This document shows, piece by piece, positions 33,420-41,103 of a stretch of DNA of 64,000 bases. The notes under the pieces are model-generated. The model had not been told where the DNA came from, searched no databases, and worked only from the letters and a program-made list of their open reading frames with translations. This stretch comes from Poindextera sp036272595. Lineage in GTDB: Bacteria > Pseudomonadota > Alphaproteobacteria > Caulobacterales > Caulobacteraceae. Both the position numbers and the translations under genes were made by a program. Positions within the stretch are counted from its first letter, which is position 1. Each line of letters opens with the position of its first letter. The stretch spans positions 59,143-123,142 of the forward strand of contig DATAYM010000038.1 of the NCBI GenBank assembly GCA_036272595.1, given 5' to 3'.

Positions 33420-34085
33420 ATGAACCGGCTGATCCTGGTCCGCCACGGCGGCAGCACCGGCAACGAGGATGGGAGCTTCTACAATTACAGCGACAGCGCC
33501 GTCTGCCTGACCACCAACGGCATCCGCCAGGCCCTGAACACCGCCGGGGTGCTGGCGACGATCGACCCGCGCTGGGCTAGGCCCGGCGACTTCACGCTGG
33601 AAGTGTTCGCCTCGGAATACACCCGCGCGCAACAGACGGCGCGGATCACCCTCGACCAGATGGGCCTGCCCGCGGCGCGGCCGACCATCCAGCCGCTGCT
33701 CAACGAGCGGGACTACGGCACGGCCTACGATCCGCGCATGGACTCCGACGCCGCCTTCGTCGCCAACGACTGCGAGAGCGGGCTGCGCGCCAGGGTGCGG
33801 GTGCGGGGCTTCCTGGCCGCGGTCGCCGACCTGCTTGACCGCGCCGACGTCCTGGCCTTCAGCCACTTCGGCGCCATCCGCGCCCTGGTCGCCAACCTGG
33901 TCAACCTGAGCGACGCCGAGATGATGAGCCTGGCGGTCCCCAACGGCGGCGCCTTCCTGTTCGAGCGCCGCTTCGACGCCGCCGGCGCCGCGCGCTTCAC
34001 CCAAGGGACCCTGCCCGACCACGTGCTGCCGAAAACCGCCGCCCCGATCACCCCGCCGCCAGCCGCCCCGCCGCCGGTGGGGTAG
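33420..34085 (+). CDS. Histidine phosphatase family protein
   Basis: 221 residues. LILVRHGGSTGNEDG is the RHG phospho-His motif. SEYTRAQQTARI, LLNERDYGT and SHFGAIRALVANL supply the second Arg, acid and second His. The C-terminus is a Pro/Ala-rich tail (ITPPPAAPPPVG). It is probably co-transcribed with the upstream phospholipase C-like gene, hinting at sequential removal of phosphate groups. Substrate unknown. Confidence 0.9.
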   Translation: MNRLILVRHGGSTGNEDGSFYNYSDSAVCLTTNGIRQALNTAGVLATIDPRWARPGDFTLEVFASEYTRAQQTARITLDQMGLPAARPTIQPLLNERDYGTAYDPRMDSDAAFVANDCESGLRARVRVRGFLAAVADLLDRADVLAFSHFGAIRALVANLVNLSDAEMMSLAVPNGGAFLFERRFDAAGAARFTQGTLPDHVLPKTAAPITPPPAAPPPVG

Positions 34086-34115
34086 AGGCGGCGAAATGCG
34101 GCGAACCCCGTAAAT

Positions 34116-34167
34116 ACTCGCGTTCGACGGTGATCATGGGTGGCCCGAACAAGTCGGGCCATGACGG
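34116..34167. repeat. Intergenic palindromic repeat, family 2 (partial)
   Basis: Only the second hairpin (GTGGCCCGAACAAGTCGGGCC) and the GTTCGACGGTGATCA lead-in remain. It lies 175 bp upstream of katG and could terminate the phosphatase transcript. Confidence 0.65.
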
Positions 34168-34340
34168 AAGAAACAAGCACAGGCCGGAGATCGCGGCGCG
34201 GCCAGGATAGATTCGGCCAATCGGGGGCATTTGAACAATCGATTTTACATTGGCGCCAAGTGGGCATTGCCTGTCGGTCGCGGTCGGAGGCTCGCCCGGA
34301 CCTCTCGGTGGCGGCGCGGCCGCGATGGGAGAGACTCGCC

Positions 34341-36533
34341 ATGGATGCGAAGGTCGAAGACAACGCCCCGGGCCAATGCCCGGTGGCCCACGGTCGTGCG
34401 GGCCGCGGCAACCGAGACTGGTGGCCGGACAACCTGCGGCTCGAGGGGCTGAACCAGCATTCGCCGCGCTCCAACCCGATGGGCGAGGCGTTCGACTACG
34501 CAAAGGAATTCAAAAGCCTCGACCTGAACGCGGTGATCCAGGACCTGCGCGCCCTGATGACCGACTCGCAACCCTGGTGGCCCGCCGACTTCGGCCACTA
34601 TGGCGGCCTGTTCATCCGCCTGGCCTGGCACAGCGCCGGCACCTACCGCGTCTCCGACGGCCGCGGCGGCGCCGGCGGCGGCCAGCAGCGCTTCGCGCCG
34701 CTGAACAGCTGGCCGGACAACGCCAGCCTCGACAAGGCGCGGCGCCTGCTGTGGCCGATCAAGCAGAAATACGGCCGCAAGATCTCCTGGGCCGACCTCT
34801 TCGTGCTGGTCGGCAACGTCGCCCTGGAGTCGATGGACTTCAAGACCTTCGGCTTCGCCGGGGGGCGGGCCGACACCTGGGAGCCGGAAGAGCTCTACTG
34901 GGGTCCGGAAGGCAGCTGGCTGGGCGACGAGCGCTACAGCGGCGAGCGTCAGCTGCACAAGACGCTGGGCGCCGTGCAGATGGGCCTGATCTACGTCAAC
35001 CCCGAAGGGCCGAACGGCAATCCCGACCCGGTCGCCGCCGCCCGCGACATCCGCGAGACCTTCGCCCGCATGGCGATGGACGACGTGGAGACGGTGGCGC
35101 TGATCGCCGGCGGCCACACCTTCGGCAAGACCCACGGCGCCGGCGATCCGTCCCTGCTCGGCCCCGAGCCTGAAGGCGCCGCGATCGAGGACCAGGGCCT
35201 CGGCTGGCGCAGCAAGTACGGCACCGGCGTCGGCGCGGACGCCATCACCGGCGGCCCGGAAGTCATCTGGAGCGAGACGCCGACCAGGTGGAGCAACCAC
35301 TTCTTCGACAACCTTTTCAAGTACGAGTGGGAGCTGACCAAGAGCCCGGCCGGCGCCCAGCAGTGGCAGGCGAAAGGCGCGCCCGCCGACATCCCCGACC
35401 CCTACGACGGCGCCAAGAAGCGCGTCCCGACCATGCTCACCACCGACCTGTCGCTGCGCTTCGACCCCGAATACGAGAAGATCTCGCGGCGCTTCCTCGA
35501 GCATCCGGACCAGTTCGCCGACGCCTTCGCCCGCGCCTGGTTCAAGCTCACCCACCGCGACATGGGGCCGATCCAGCGCTACCTCGGCTCGCTGGTGCCG
35601 AAGGAGCGGCTGATCTGGCAGGACCCGATTCCGGCCGTCGACCACCCGCTGGTCGACGCCGGCGACATCGCCTCGCTGAAGGCCGAGATCCTCGCCTCGG
35701 GCCTGAGCGTGGCGCAACTGGTCGGGGCGGCCTGGGCTTCGGCCTCGACCTTCCGCGGCTCGGACAAGCGCGGCGGCGCCAACGGCGCCCGCGTGCGCCT
35801 GGCGCCGCAGAAGGACTGGGAGGTGAACAACCCGCCCGAACTGGCCAAGGTGCTGCAGACCCTGCAAGGCATCCAGGCGCGGTTCAACGGCGGGGCGGCC
35901 GGCGGCAAGAAGGTGTCGCTGGCCGACCTGATCGTGCTGGGCGGCTCGGCGGCGGTCGAAAAGGCGGCCAAGGACGCCGGAAGCCCGGTCGAGGTTCCGT
36001 TCACCCCCGGCCGCATGGACGCCTCGCCGGAAGAGACCGACGCGGCCTCCTTCGCCCCGCTCGAGCCGATCTCCGACGGCTTCCGCAACTACCGCGCCGG
36101 CGGCGAGCAGTTCATGGCGCCGGAGGAAGCCCTGGTCGACCGCGCCCAGCTGCTCAGGCTGAGCGGGCCGGAGATGACCGTCCTGGTCGGCGGCCTGCGC
36201 GTCCTCGGCGCCAACGCCGGCGGCGCCCCGCAGGGGGTGTTCACCAAGCGGCCCGGCCAGCTGACCAACGACTTCTTCGTCAACCTCCTCGACATGCGCA
36301 CCGAGTGGCAGGCGACCGGCGAGGAGAACCGGTTCGAAGGCCGCGACCGGACGACCAGGGAGCCGAGGTGGACCGGCACCCGCGTCGACCTGATCTTCGG
36401 CTCGCACTCGGAACTGCGCGCCCTGGCCGAGGTCTATGGTTGCGCGGACTCGCAAGAGAAGTTCGCCAAGGACTTCACGGCCGCGTGGACCAAGGTGATG
36501 AACGCGGACCGCTACGACCTGGCCGCGGCGTAG
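34341..36533 (+). CDS. katG: Catalase-peroxidase
   Basis: 730 residues from ATG 34341 with GGGAGAG; the frame extends 67 codons upstream into repeat-derived sequence, which is not coding. The distal site is RLAWHSAGTYR (R93, W96, H97). The Trp-Tyr-Met adduct is completed by the Tyr in GLIYVNPEGPNG and the Met in RETFARMAMDD. The proximal heme His is in AGGHTFGKTHG. Both peroxidase-like halves are complete. It detoxifies H2O2. No OxyR gene is adjacent, and a clear OxyR site was not recognised in the 170 bp upstream. Confidence 0.96.
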   Translation: MDAKVEDNAPGQCPVAHGRAGRGNRDWWPDNLRLEGLNQHSPRSNPMGEAFDYAKEFKSLDLNAVIQDLRALMTDSQPWWPADFGHYGGLFIRLAWHSAGTYRVSDGRGGAGGGQQRFAPLNSWPDNASLDKARRLLWPIKQKYGRKISWADLFVLVGNVALESMDFKTFGFAGGRADTWEPEELYWGPEGSWLGDERYSGERQLHKTLGAVQMGLIYVNPEGPNGNPDPVAAARDIRETFARMAMDDVETVALIAGGHTFGKTHGAGDPSLLGPEPEGAAIEDQGLGWRSKYGTGVGADAITGGPEVIWSETPTRWSNHFFDNLFKYEWELTKSPAGAQQWQAKGAPADIPDPYDGAKKRVPTMLTTDLSLRFDPEYEKISRRFLEHPDQFADAFARAWFKLTHRDMGPIQRYLGSLVPKERLIWQDPIPAVDHPLVDAGDIASLKAEILASGLSVAQLVGAAWASASTFRGSDKRGGANGARVRLAPQKDWEVNNPPELAKVLQTLQGIQARFNGGAAGGKKVSLADLIVLGGSAAVEKAAKDAGSPVEVPFTPGRMDASPEETDAASFAPLEPISDGFRNYRAGGEQFMAPEEALVDRAQLLRLSGPEMTVLVGGLRVLGANAGGAPQGVFTKRPGQLTNDFFVNLLDMRTEWQATGEENRFEGRDRTTREPRWTGTRVDLIFGSHSELRALAEVYGCADSQEKFAKDFTAAWTKVMNADRYDLAAA

Positions 36534-36963
36534 CGGGCAGGTCCGGCGAAGGCCGACCGGCTGACGCCGCCGACCATCCCGCCGCGGTCGCCGCCGAAAA
36601 GCCCCTTCCCCCTCGCGGGGAAGGGGTTGGGGATGGGGGCGCCGGCGCACAGCTTGCTGATTTCGCTGATGATCGAGCAGCCGACCGGAGAGGCGGCGCT
36701 GCACCCCCACCCCTGACCCCTCCCCGCAAGGGGGAGGGGAATTCAGCCTTGGCCGAGGCAGGGGGCCGCTGGGGCCTCCGAAGCTTGCCGCGTCTCGCGT
36801 CGGCAAGCCGCGTCTCCGGGCCAACCTGAGAGCGGCCGCGCACGGCATCGCGCCCCCTCCACCGCACTGCGTGCGGTCCCCCTCCCCCAACGGGGAGGAT
36901 CAAAAGGTCGTGACCGATGGCGTGTTCGGGCGTTTAGCTGATCGGGCCGGAATGGAGGTCGCG
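36534..36963. repeat. Intergenic region with family 3 repeats
   Basis: 430 bp without a convincing gene. It contains several GC-rich stems of the type CCCCTTCCCC...GGGGAAGGGG (about 36599-36630), CCCTCCCC...GGGGAGGGG (36718-36741) and CCCCCTCCCCCAACGGGGAGG (36869-36898). The same strings recur at 37148-37196 and 39640-39682. It lies between katG and the small membrane protein gene. Confidence 0.65.
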
Positions 36964-37146
36964 ATGGGCGGACCGACAGTTGTCGTGCTTTACGTGCTGG
37001 TGATGATCGCCGTCATTGTCGGCGTCGATTTCGCCTTCTTCAGGTACCACCTGCTGGAGCGGTGGATGGTGAACATCGGCATGGTGCTGGTGGCGGGGGC
37101 CTTCTATCTGCGTTTCTACGGCCGTCCTTGGCCGCCCTGGCAGTGA
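36964..37146 (+). CDS. Small two-TM membrane protein
   Basis: 60 residues from ATG 36964, which has GGAGG 5 bp upstream; the frame runs further upstream but without membrane-like or family sequence. TM1 is VVVLYVLVMIAVIVGVDFAF and TM2 MVNIGMVLVAGAFYLRF, joined by FRYHLLERWM. No family name recognised; small proteins of this layout are common in Caulobacterales. Confidence 0.7.
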   Translation: MGGPTVVVLYVLVMIAVIVGVDFAFFRYHLLERWMVNIGMVLVAGAFYLRFYGRPWPPWQ

Positions 37147-37147
37147 G

Positions 37148-37196
37148 GCGCCCCCATCCCCAACCCCTTCCCCGCGAGGGGGAAGGGGCTTTGAGT
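37148..37196. repeat. Family 3 GC-rich hairpin repeat
   Basis: CCCCATCCCCAACCCCTTCC followed by CGCGAGGGGGAAGGGG, an inverted copy of the stem in 36599-36636. It lies between convergent genes and may serve as a terminator. Confidence 0.6.
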
Positions 37197-37219
37197 GGGC
37201 GGCCTTCCAACCTCCTCAT

Positions 37220-38152
37220 TTAAGAGATGGTCGACAGCAGGGCGCGGGTCTCGGCGACGACGCGATCCTGGAATTCGGGGTCGCGGACCAGCGGGGAGCC
37301 GAGCATCGGCTTGCCGGACTCGCCGTAGTAGACGCCGGTGGCGCCGGAGCCGTCGGTCAGGATCCGGGCCAGCACGCGCCCGGCCCGCCGCGGGGTGCTC
37401 AGGAAGCTCATGAACGGCATGAACAGCGGCACGAGCGGCGGGATCACGTAGGCCGCGAGGAAGCGCACCGCGGGGCCGGCGTCGCGCGCCAGGCCGGTGG
37501 CCGGCGTCACGCCCGGCTCCACGGCGTTGAACCGCAGCCTGGGGGTCTCGCGGGCGAAGGCCAGCGCCGCGGCGAGCAGCGCCTGTTTCGAGGTCGCATA
37601 GGCGTCGTAGCCCGGATGGGTCGAGCCTCCCGCCCGCCATTCGCCGCGCGCGCCGGCTTCGGCGGAGATATAGCGGCCGCCGCGGAATCCGGCGGCCTTG
37701 GCCGGCTGGCGTTCCGGATCCTCGACCGCGGAGACCACGAAGACCACGTTGGTCCCGTCGGCGAGATGCGGCGCCAGAGCCTCGGTCAAGGCGAAGGGGC
37801 CGAGGTGGTTGGTGGCGAAGGTCACGTCCCAGCCGCGCGCGGTCCTGGTCGGGCGCACCTGCCGCAGGCCGGCGTTGTTGAGCAGGCCGGCGATCGGCAG
37901 GTCCAGCCCGACGATCTCGGCGGCGGCCCGCTGCACGCTGGCCATGTCGGCGAGGTCGCAGACCACCGCTATCGCGCGCTGGCCCCGCCGCTCGATGAGC
38001 TTGCGGACCTCGTCGAGCCGTCCGCGGTCGCGGCCGACCAGCACGACCTGGCCGTGCCTGGCCAGCTCCAGCGCCGCGCGGCGGCCGATGCCGGAGGTCG
38101 GGCCGGTGACGATCCAGGCCTTGGCCGGCGAACTTGAGGGCGGGTTTGGCAT
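37220..38152 (-). CDS. SDR-family oxidoreductase
   Basis: 310 residues. WIVTGPTSGIGRRAA (cofactor), LLNNAGLRQVRP, ATNHLGPFALTEAL, VVSAVED and the catalytic YATSK define a short-chain dehydrogenase of the atypical retinol-dehydrogenase-like type. It has a C-terminal extension with a hydrophobic loop (FLAAYVIPPLVPLFMPFMSFL) that could touch membranes. It lies 8 bp downstream of a truncated SDR remnant, so it may have inherited that promoter. Substrate unknown. Confidence 0.9.
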   Translation of the reverse strand: MPNPPSSSPAKAWIVTGPTSGIGRRAALELARHGQVVLVGRDRGRLDEVRKLIERRGQRAIAVVCDLADMASVQRAAAEIVGLDLPIAGLLNNAGLRQVRPTRTARGWDVTFATNHLGPFALTEALAPHLADGTNVVFVVSAVEDPERQPAKAAGFRGGRYISAEAGARGEWRAGGSTHPGYDAYATSKQALLAAALAFARETPRLRFNAVEPGVTPATGLARDAGPAVRFLAAYVIPPLVPLFMPFMSFLSTPRRAGRVLARILTDGSGATGVYYGESGKPMLGSPLVRDPEFQDRVVAETRALLSTIS

Positions 38153-38160
38153 GACCGGCC

Positions 38161-38316
38161 TCAGATCTGGATGCCGCCGGCGACCTTGTCGGCTTCTGCA
38201 CGATCGGACCGGTAGGTGAAGATCGTGCGCACGCCCCGCCTGCTAAGGCGGAGCAGCGTCGCACGGCCGATGCCGCGGCTGCCGCCGGTGACGATGGCGA
38301 TCCGGGTGTCTGACAT
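38161..38316 (-). pseudogene. Truncated SDR N-terminal remnant
   Basis: ATG 38316 opens a perfect SDR start (MSDTRIAIVTGGSRGIGRAT), and the frame ends after 51 codons (DKVAGGIQI, stop). The remaining ~200 residues, including the active site, are missing. The next SDR gene begins 8 bp further on. This looks like the 5' end of an older gene left behind by a deletion or replacement; it could still be translated as a leader peptide. Confidence 0.75.
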
Positions 38317-38653
38317 GACGCTGCTTTCCGTTGGCGCCGGCCTGGGCGTACCGGCGGCTTTCGGGTGCATCATGCCGGCCGGGCGGCGGCGAACGGAATG
38401 CCGGAACCAAGCCATTTCTTGCCTGATCCTGCTCCGGGGGCTAGATCGAAGACTTCTCCCGGAGGGAGAAGGAGGGGCCCGCGCCCTTTAGGGCGTGGGA
38501 GGATGAGGGGTTAGGGCGTGTCCGGGTTGGCGCTCCAGCGGCGGCGATGCCGGAACGGCATAGCCGGAGAGGCCGTAACCCCTCACCCTCCCGCTGGCCT
38601 TCGGCCGCGGGCCCCTCCCTCTCCCTTTGGGAGAGGTCTGAAGGAGCGACGAG
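38317..38653. repeat. Intergenic region with GC-rich inverted repeats
   Basis: Between the SDR remnant and the divergent AraC gene. CTTCTCCCGGAGGGAGAAG (38452-38470) is a hairpin. It is followed by GAGGGGCCCGCG, and the inverse CGCGGGCCCCTCCCTCTCCC comes at about 38606-38625. This resembles a larger inverted repeat about 170 bp apart. The AraC promoter must lie at the right end. No gene. Confidence 0.6.
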
Positions 38654-39586
38654 ATGAGCGATCCGTTGGCGCGGGCGCTGTTGCGTTATACTGAGAGCCG
38701 GCCCGGGGAGAGCCCGTTCGCGACGGCGATCGCGAGCATGGCCATCATGCGCTCGGACCATCCCAAGCCGCCCAGCCACCAAATCTTCCAGCCGGCCATG
38801 TGCATCGTCGCCCAAGGCGCCAAGTGGGCGAGCTTCGGCGGCAACCGGCTCGAATACCGGGCGGGACAGGCCCTGGTGATCGGGGTCGAGACCCCCTCGG
38901 TCGGCAAGGTCGTCGAGGCCAGTCCCGGCGAGCCCTGCCTGGTCCTCGCCTTCGCGCTGGACCTTTCGATCATGCGCAGCGTCGCCGACGCGCTGGACCC
39001 ACCGCCCAGTCCCAGCGGGCGACCGACCCAGGGCGTCTTCGTGACCGATTTCCAGGGCCCGCTGGCCGACTGCGCCCTGCGCCTGGTGCGCCTGCTGGAG
39101 ACGCCCAAGGCCATTCCGGCGCTCTATCCGGGCGTCATGCGCGAGATCTGCTACTGGCTGCTGACCGGTCCGCATGGCGGCGACATCGCCCGGCTGACCC
39201 TGAAGAGCAGCCCGTCGCAGCCGCTGATCCGCGCCATCCATGAGCTGCGCGGCCGGTTTGCCGAGATGGTGCGGATCGAGGATCTGGCCGCCATCGCCCG
39301 GCTCAGCCCCTCGGCCTTCCACCGCCAGTTCAAGGCGCTGACCTCGCTGACGCCCCTGCAGTACCAGAAGCACCTGCGGCTTCTGGAGGCGCGCCGGCTG
39401 ATGGTCAGCCGCGCCTACAAGGTCGAGGCCGCCGCCTTCGCGGTCGGCTACGAAAGCCCCTCGCAGTTCAGCCGCGAGTACGCCCGCATGTTCGGCGCGC
39501 CGCCGAAGCGCGACCTGCAACGGCTGCAGGCCGCGGCGGACTGGACCGGCCAGGACATGGACGCGATGACGCGGGACGCGGCGTGA
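38654..39586 (+). CDS. AraC-family transcriptional regulator
   Basis: 310 residues. The N-terminal AraC_N arabinose-type domain is FQPAMCIVAQGAKWASFGGNRLEYRAGQALVIGVETP. The C-terminal double HTH (~210-300) is VRIEDLAAIARLSPSAFHRQFKALTSLTPLQYQK with AAAFAVGYESPSQFSREYARMFG. It is divergent from the SDR remnant / SDR pair, which makes those the likely targets, as AraC_N regulators are often next to an oxidoreductase gene. Ligand unknown. Confidence 0.92.
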   Translation: MSDPLARALLRYTESRPGESPFATAIASMAIMRSDHPKPPSHQIFQPAMCIVAQGAKWASFGGNRLEYRAGQALVIGVETPSVGKVVEASPGEPCLVLAFALDLSIMRSVADALDPPPSPSGRPTQGVFVTDFQGPLADCALRLVRLLETPKAIPALYPGVMREICYWLLTGPHGGDIARLTLKSSPSQPLIRAIHELRGRFAEMVRIEDLAAIARLSPSAFHRQFKALTSLTPLQYQKHLRLLEARRLMVSRAYKVEAAAFAVGYESPSQFSREYARMFGAPPKRDLQRLQAAADWTGQDMDAMTRDAA

Positions 39587-39639
39587 CCCATGCGGATCAC
39601 TGAGGGACGCCAGCGAAATCAGCCAAGATTGCGCTGACG

Positions 39640-39682
39640 CCCCCATCCCCAACCCCTTCCCCGCGAGGGGGAAGGGGCTTTT
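39640..39682. repeat. Family 3 GC-rich hairpin repeat
   Basis: Again CCCCATCCCCAACCCCTTCC then CGCGAGGGGGAAGGGG, essentially identical to 37148-37190. It sits between the AraC gene and the next SDR gene, downstream of the former. Confidence 0.6.
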
Positions 39683-39765
39683 TGAGCTAATTTCGCAACA
39701 ATAGTGGGCGCGCGACCGGCCGCCTACCCAGGCGTTTAGACCGGAAGACGTGAGGGAGCCCATCC

Positions 39766-40545
39766 ATGCAGATCGACCTGACCGGCAAGCTGGCGATCGT
39801 CACCGGCTCGACCCGCGGCATCGGCCTGGCCATCGCCAAGGGGCTGGCCGGCTCCGGGGCGACGGTGGTGGTCAACGGGCGGGAGCGGAAGGCGGTCGAC
39901 GAGGCGGCGGCGGCGATCGGGCGAGGCGCGCGCGGGGTGGCGGCGGATGTCGGGACGGCCGAGGGCTGCGCGGCGCTGGTCGCGGCCGAGCCCCGCTGCG
40001 ACATCCTGGTCAGCAACGCCGGGGTGTTCGCGCCGTCGGACTTCTTCGCGACCGCCGACGCCGAGTGGGACCGGCACTGGCAGGTCAACGTCATGGCCGG
40101 GGTGCGGCTGGCTCGCGCCTACGTTCCCGGCATGGAGCGCGCCGGCTGGGGGCGGGTCATCTTCATCAGCTCGGAATCGGCGTTCAACATCCCGGTCGAG
40201 ATGATCCACTACGGCGTCAGCAAGACCGCCGACGTCGCCCTCGCCCGCGGCCTCGCCAAGCGCATGGCCGGGACCGGCGTGACGGTGAACGCGGTGCTGC
40301 CCGGCCCCACCCTGTCCGAAGGCGTCGCCGCCATGCTGCAGGCCGGCGCCGACGCCTCGGACGAGAGCCTTGAGGCGCTGGCGAGGGACTTCGTCACCGA
40401 ACACCGCCCCTCATCGATCATCCGCCGCGCCGCCAGCGTCGAGGAGGTGGCCAACATGGTGGTCTATGTCGCCTCGCCGCAGGCCTCGGCCACCACCGGC
40501 GCGGCGCTCAGGGTGGACGGCGGGGTGATCGACAGCCTGATGTGA
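39766..40545 (+). CDS. SDR-family oxidoreductase
   Basis: 259 residues. The classical SDR motifs are present: IVTGSTRGIGLAIA, LVSNAGVFAPSDF, FISSESAF, the catalytic YGVSK and LPGPTLSEG, ending with VDGGVIDSLM. The ADVGTAEGCAALVAAEPRCDI region suggests NAD(P)H specificity like FabG-type enzymes. It appears monocistronic and convergent with the phage-like small genes. Substrate unknown. Confidence 0.9.
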   Translation: MQIDLTGKLAIVTGSTRGIGLAIAKGLAGSGATVVVNGRERKAVDEAAAAIGRGARGVAADVGTAEGCAALVAAEPRCDILVSNAGVFAPSDFFATADAEWDRHWQVNVMAGVRLARAYVPGMERAGWGRVIFISSESAFNIPVEMIHYGVSKTADVALARGLAKRMAGTGVTVNAVLPGPTLSEGVAAMLQAGADASDESLEALARDFVTEHRPSSIIRRAASVEEVANMVVYVASPQASATTGAALRVDGGVIDSLM

Positions 40546-40563
40546 GGGGACCCGGCCGGCGGT

Positions 40564-40761
40564 TCATCGAACGGCTCGGTGAATCCGCTGCAGCGACGCC
40601 TGGTGGGCGGCGTCGCCCATCGCCGGGTCGATCTCGTGCAGGAAGACCTCGCAGAGGCGACCGCGGACGATCGCCGTCTCCCCGGCCGTGAGCGCGCGCC
40701 CGGCGTCGCCCAGGAACGCGTCCAGCCAGAGGCAGAAGTCGCGGCTGGTGGTTTGCGCCAT
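40564..40761 (-). CDS. Small phage-like protein, paralog of upstream neighbour
   Basis: 65 residues. TTSRDFCLWLDAFLGD, then TAGETAIVRGRLCEVFLHEIDP, aligns with SRDFCFWLQGFFEL...SAGQAAMIRRHLDMVFAHEI of the preceding gene. The start ATG shares one base with that gene's TGA stop. SRDFCxWLxGFFE proteins are small and frequent in tailed-phage genomes and prophages, with no known function. Tandem duplication and divergence is the simplest origin. Confidence 0.75.
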   Translation of the reverse strand: MAQTTSRDFCLWLDAFLGDAGRALTAGETAIVRGRLCEVFLHEIDPAMGDAAHQASLQRIHRAVR

Positions 40762-41057
40762 CAGCAGAGCGGCGGCTGCGGCGGCACGACGGGCGGACGC
40801 GGCCCGGGCTCGTCCCTCGGCGCGGGAGCGGGGTCGGGATGGGGCGCCGGCGGCGCCACCGGGCCGGGCGGGGTCGGCCCTGGCCGGGCCGGCCGCTCGC
40901 GCAGATCGGCCGCGGGCCGGCGCGGCGCGATCTCATGCGCGAACACCATGTCCAGGTGCCGCCGGATCATCGCCGCCTGGCCCGCGGAGATGGCGTCGCC
41001 CTCGCCGCTCAGCTCGAAAAACCCCTGAAGCCAGAAACAGAAATCCCTGCTTTGCAT
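40761..41057 (-). CDS. Small phage-like protein with proline-rich tail
   Basis: 98 residues. The N-terminal half (MQSRDFCFWLQGFFELSGEG, then DAISAGQAAMIRRHLDMVFA) is the conserved small phage-type domain. The C-terminal half is Pro/Arg-rich and low in complexity (PPGPVAPPAPHPDPAPAPRD). Only two genes of the kind are present, with no integrase, capsid or lysis genes near, so they are domesticated or orphan rather than a prophage. It is coupled to the paralog downstream and lies 46 bp from the dinB stop. Confidence 0.75.
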   Translation of the reverse strand: MQSRDFCFWLQGFFELSGEGDAISAGQAAMIRRHLDMVFAHEIAPRRPAADLRERPARPGPTPPGPVAPPAPHPDPAPAPRDEPGPRPPVVPPQPPLC

Positions 41058-41103
41058 CGCCGGCCGCCTCGAAACGGCGGCATTAAAGCACGGGTTTTCG
41101 GCC

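Noticed and set aside
32349..34022. 557-codon minus-strand frame opposite the phospholipase and phosphatase genes
   Set aside because: Shadow of two genes with clear catalytic motifs on the plus strand.
34173..34340. OxyR site upstream of katG
   Set aside because: Only a 6-bp inverted repeat (GCCAAT...ATTGGC, 29 bp apart) was seen; it does not fit the ATAG-N7-CTAT-type pattern.
34245..36890. 881-codon minus-strand frame opposite katG
   Set aside because: Shadow frame; katG has complete catalytic motifs on the plus strand.
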